This document shows positions 13,628-14,033 of a stretch of DNA of 14,033 nucleotides, in pieces (position 1 is the first letter of the stretch; each line of letters starts with the position of its first letter). The position numbers and the translations under genes were made by a program. This stretch comes from Bacteroidales bacterium UBA4347 (GTDB lineage: Bacteria > Bacteroidota > Bacteroidia > Bacteroidales > P3): the NCBI GenBank assembly GCA_002394185.1, contig DGTB01000192.1, positions 1 to 14,033 on the forward strand, written 5' to 3'. The notes under the pieces were generated by a model that made no database searches, was not told where the DNA came from, and worked only from the letters and a program-made list of their open reading frames with translations.

Positions 13628-13658
13628 TTTGCAGCGTAAAGTTTTTTTTGTATTTTTG
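13628..13658 (+). promoter_or_regulatory. Canonical Bacteroidota promoter for the kbl-like gene
   Basis: TTTG (13628-13631), exactly 19 bp, then TATTTTTG (13651-13658) is a perfect match to the TTTG-N19-TAnnTTTG consensus of the Bacteroidota primary sigma factor. The expected start site near 13664 leaves a leader of about 50 nt before the ATG at 13714. The gene should therefore be expressed independently of the secreted-protein genes upstream. Confidence 0.8.
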
Positions 13659-13713
13659 TAGGTTGATACAAAGAGGCAAAATATAAAAAAAATAACGATA
13701 AAATATTGTAATT

Positions 13714-14033
13714 ATGTACACTAAGTTTCAACAGCATCTGCAGAAAGAGCTGGCCGATATCGAGGCCGCCGGTCTTTACAAACACGAACGCATCATCGAG
13801 AGCCCCCAGGGCGCCGAGATTATGGTGAAGGGCAAGAAGTGCCTCAACTTCTGCGCCAACAACTACCTGGGTCTGGCCGACAACCCCGAGCTTATCGAGG
13901 CCGCCAAGAAGGGCATGGACGCCCGCGGCTACGGCATGGCCTCTGTCCGCTTCATTTGCGGCTGCCAGGACCTGCACAAGCAGCTTGAAAAGAAGATTGC
14001 CGAGTTCTTCGGCACCGAGGACACCATCCTCTA
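13714..14033 (+). CDS. kbl: Glycine C-acetyltransferase (2-amino-3-ketobutyrate CoA ligase), 3' end cut
   Basis: The first 106 residues are present; the rest lies beyond the window. MYTKFQQHLQKELADIEAAG, HERIIESPQGAEI, CLNFCANNYLGLADNPELIE and ARGYGMASVRFICGCQDLHK are characteristic of the alpha-oxoamine synthase family. They match best the Kbl branch, a PLP enzyme that makes glycine and acetyl-CoA from 2-amino-3-ketobutyrate and CoA in threonine breakdown. NNYLG and the G-x-G-x-x-S-x-R-F segment belong to the substrate/PLP-binding N-terminal part; the PLP lysine is outside the window. A close relative, such as another AOS enzyme, is less likely given the CANNYLGLADNPE sequence. It has its own promoter; threonine dehydrogenase, a usual neighbour, might follow beyond 14033. 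Confidence 0.93.
   Translation, partial: MYTKFQQHLQKELADIEAAGLYKHERIIESPQGAEIMVKGKKCLNFCANNYLGLADNPELIEAAKKGMDARGYGMASVRFICGCQDLHKQLEKKIAEFFGTEDTIL

Noticed and set aside
13564..13630. Terminator after the T9SS cargo gene
   Set aside because: The GCCGGTGGGA/TTCCCGGCGGC stem is imperfect and the T run (13622-13630) is about 20 bp too far away; that T run is better explained as part of the kbl promoter.

Overview
The window looks like chromosomal DNA of a fairly GC-rich member of the Bacteroidales (Bacteroidota) that carries a type IX secretion system (T9SS). The grounds are: a T9SS type A sorting domain at the end of the 12533-13561 product; a gliding-motility/type B C-terminal domain in the 5767-6606 product; a Bacteroidota-type YebC beginning MGRAFEYRKA; promoters of the TTTG-N19-TAnnTTTG type (a perfect one before the kbl-like gene, a perfect -7 box before the RNase P RNA gene); and no evident Shine-Dalgarno sequences. 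Genus cannot be told from this alone.

Left part, all minus strand, 8895 down to 1. An aldo/keto reductase with two ferredoxin-type Cys clusters overlaps trmO (tRNA t6A37 methyltransferase) by one base. After a 56-bp palindrome-rich gap comes an ECF sigma factor, then a single-pass membrane protein ending in a T9SS type B-like domain, then a hairpin terminator. Next is rnpB (RNase P RNA) with its own promoter. Downstream of rnpB is a tight run of six genes: a DUF4810-like lipoprotein, a DUF799/GNA1162-like lipoprotein, comB (2-phosphosulfolactate phosphatase family), a PAP2 phosphatase, a SulP anion transporter with STAS domain, and yebC (cut by the window edge). Junctions are GTGA or 5 bp, 11 bp, ATGA, 37 bp and 4 bp, which suggests one transcription unit. 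The CsgG-type partner that usually precedes the DUF4810/DUF799 pair is not in this run.

Middle, 8896-9299. A 404-bp intergenic stretch lies between the minus-strand reductase and a plus-strand ECF sigma gene. It holds a 120-bp inverted element built from 11-bp direct repeats, a CCCCTT/AAGGGG palindromic element, and two sequence blocks (15 and 12 bp) that also occur, identical and in the same order and orientation, before the other ECF sigma gene. The spacing between blocks differs by exactly 11 bp.

Right part, plus strand. The second ECF sigma gene (9300) is joined by ATGA overlaps to a small one-TM protein (possible anti-sigma) and then a membrane-anchored protein. A small lipoprotein follows after 9 bp, then a 462-aa exported protein and a T9SS cargo protein. 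None of the four proteins after the sigma/small-TM pair is a family I recognise, apart from the T9SS tail. This is the best candidate for an undescribed system: a sigma/anti-sigma switch controlling a set of cell-envelope proteins. The window ends in a glycine C-acetyltransferase gene (kbl-like) with its own canonical promoter.
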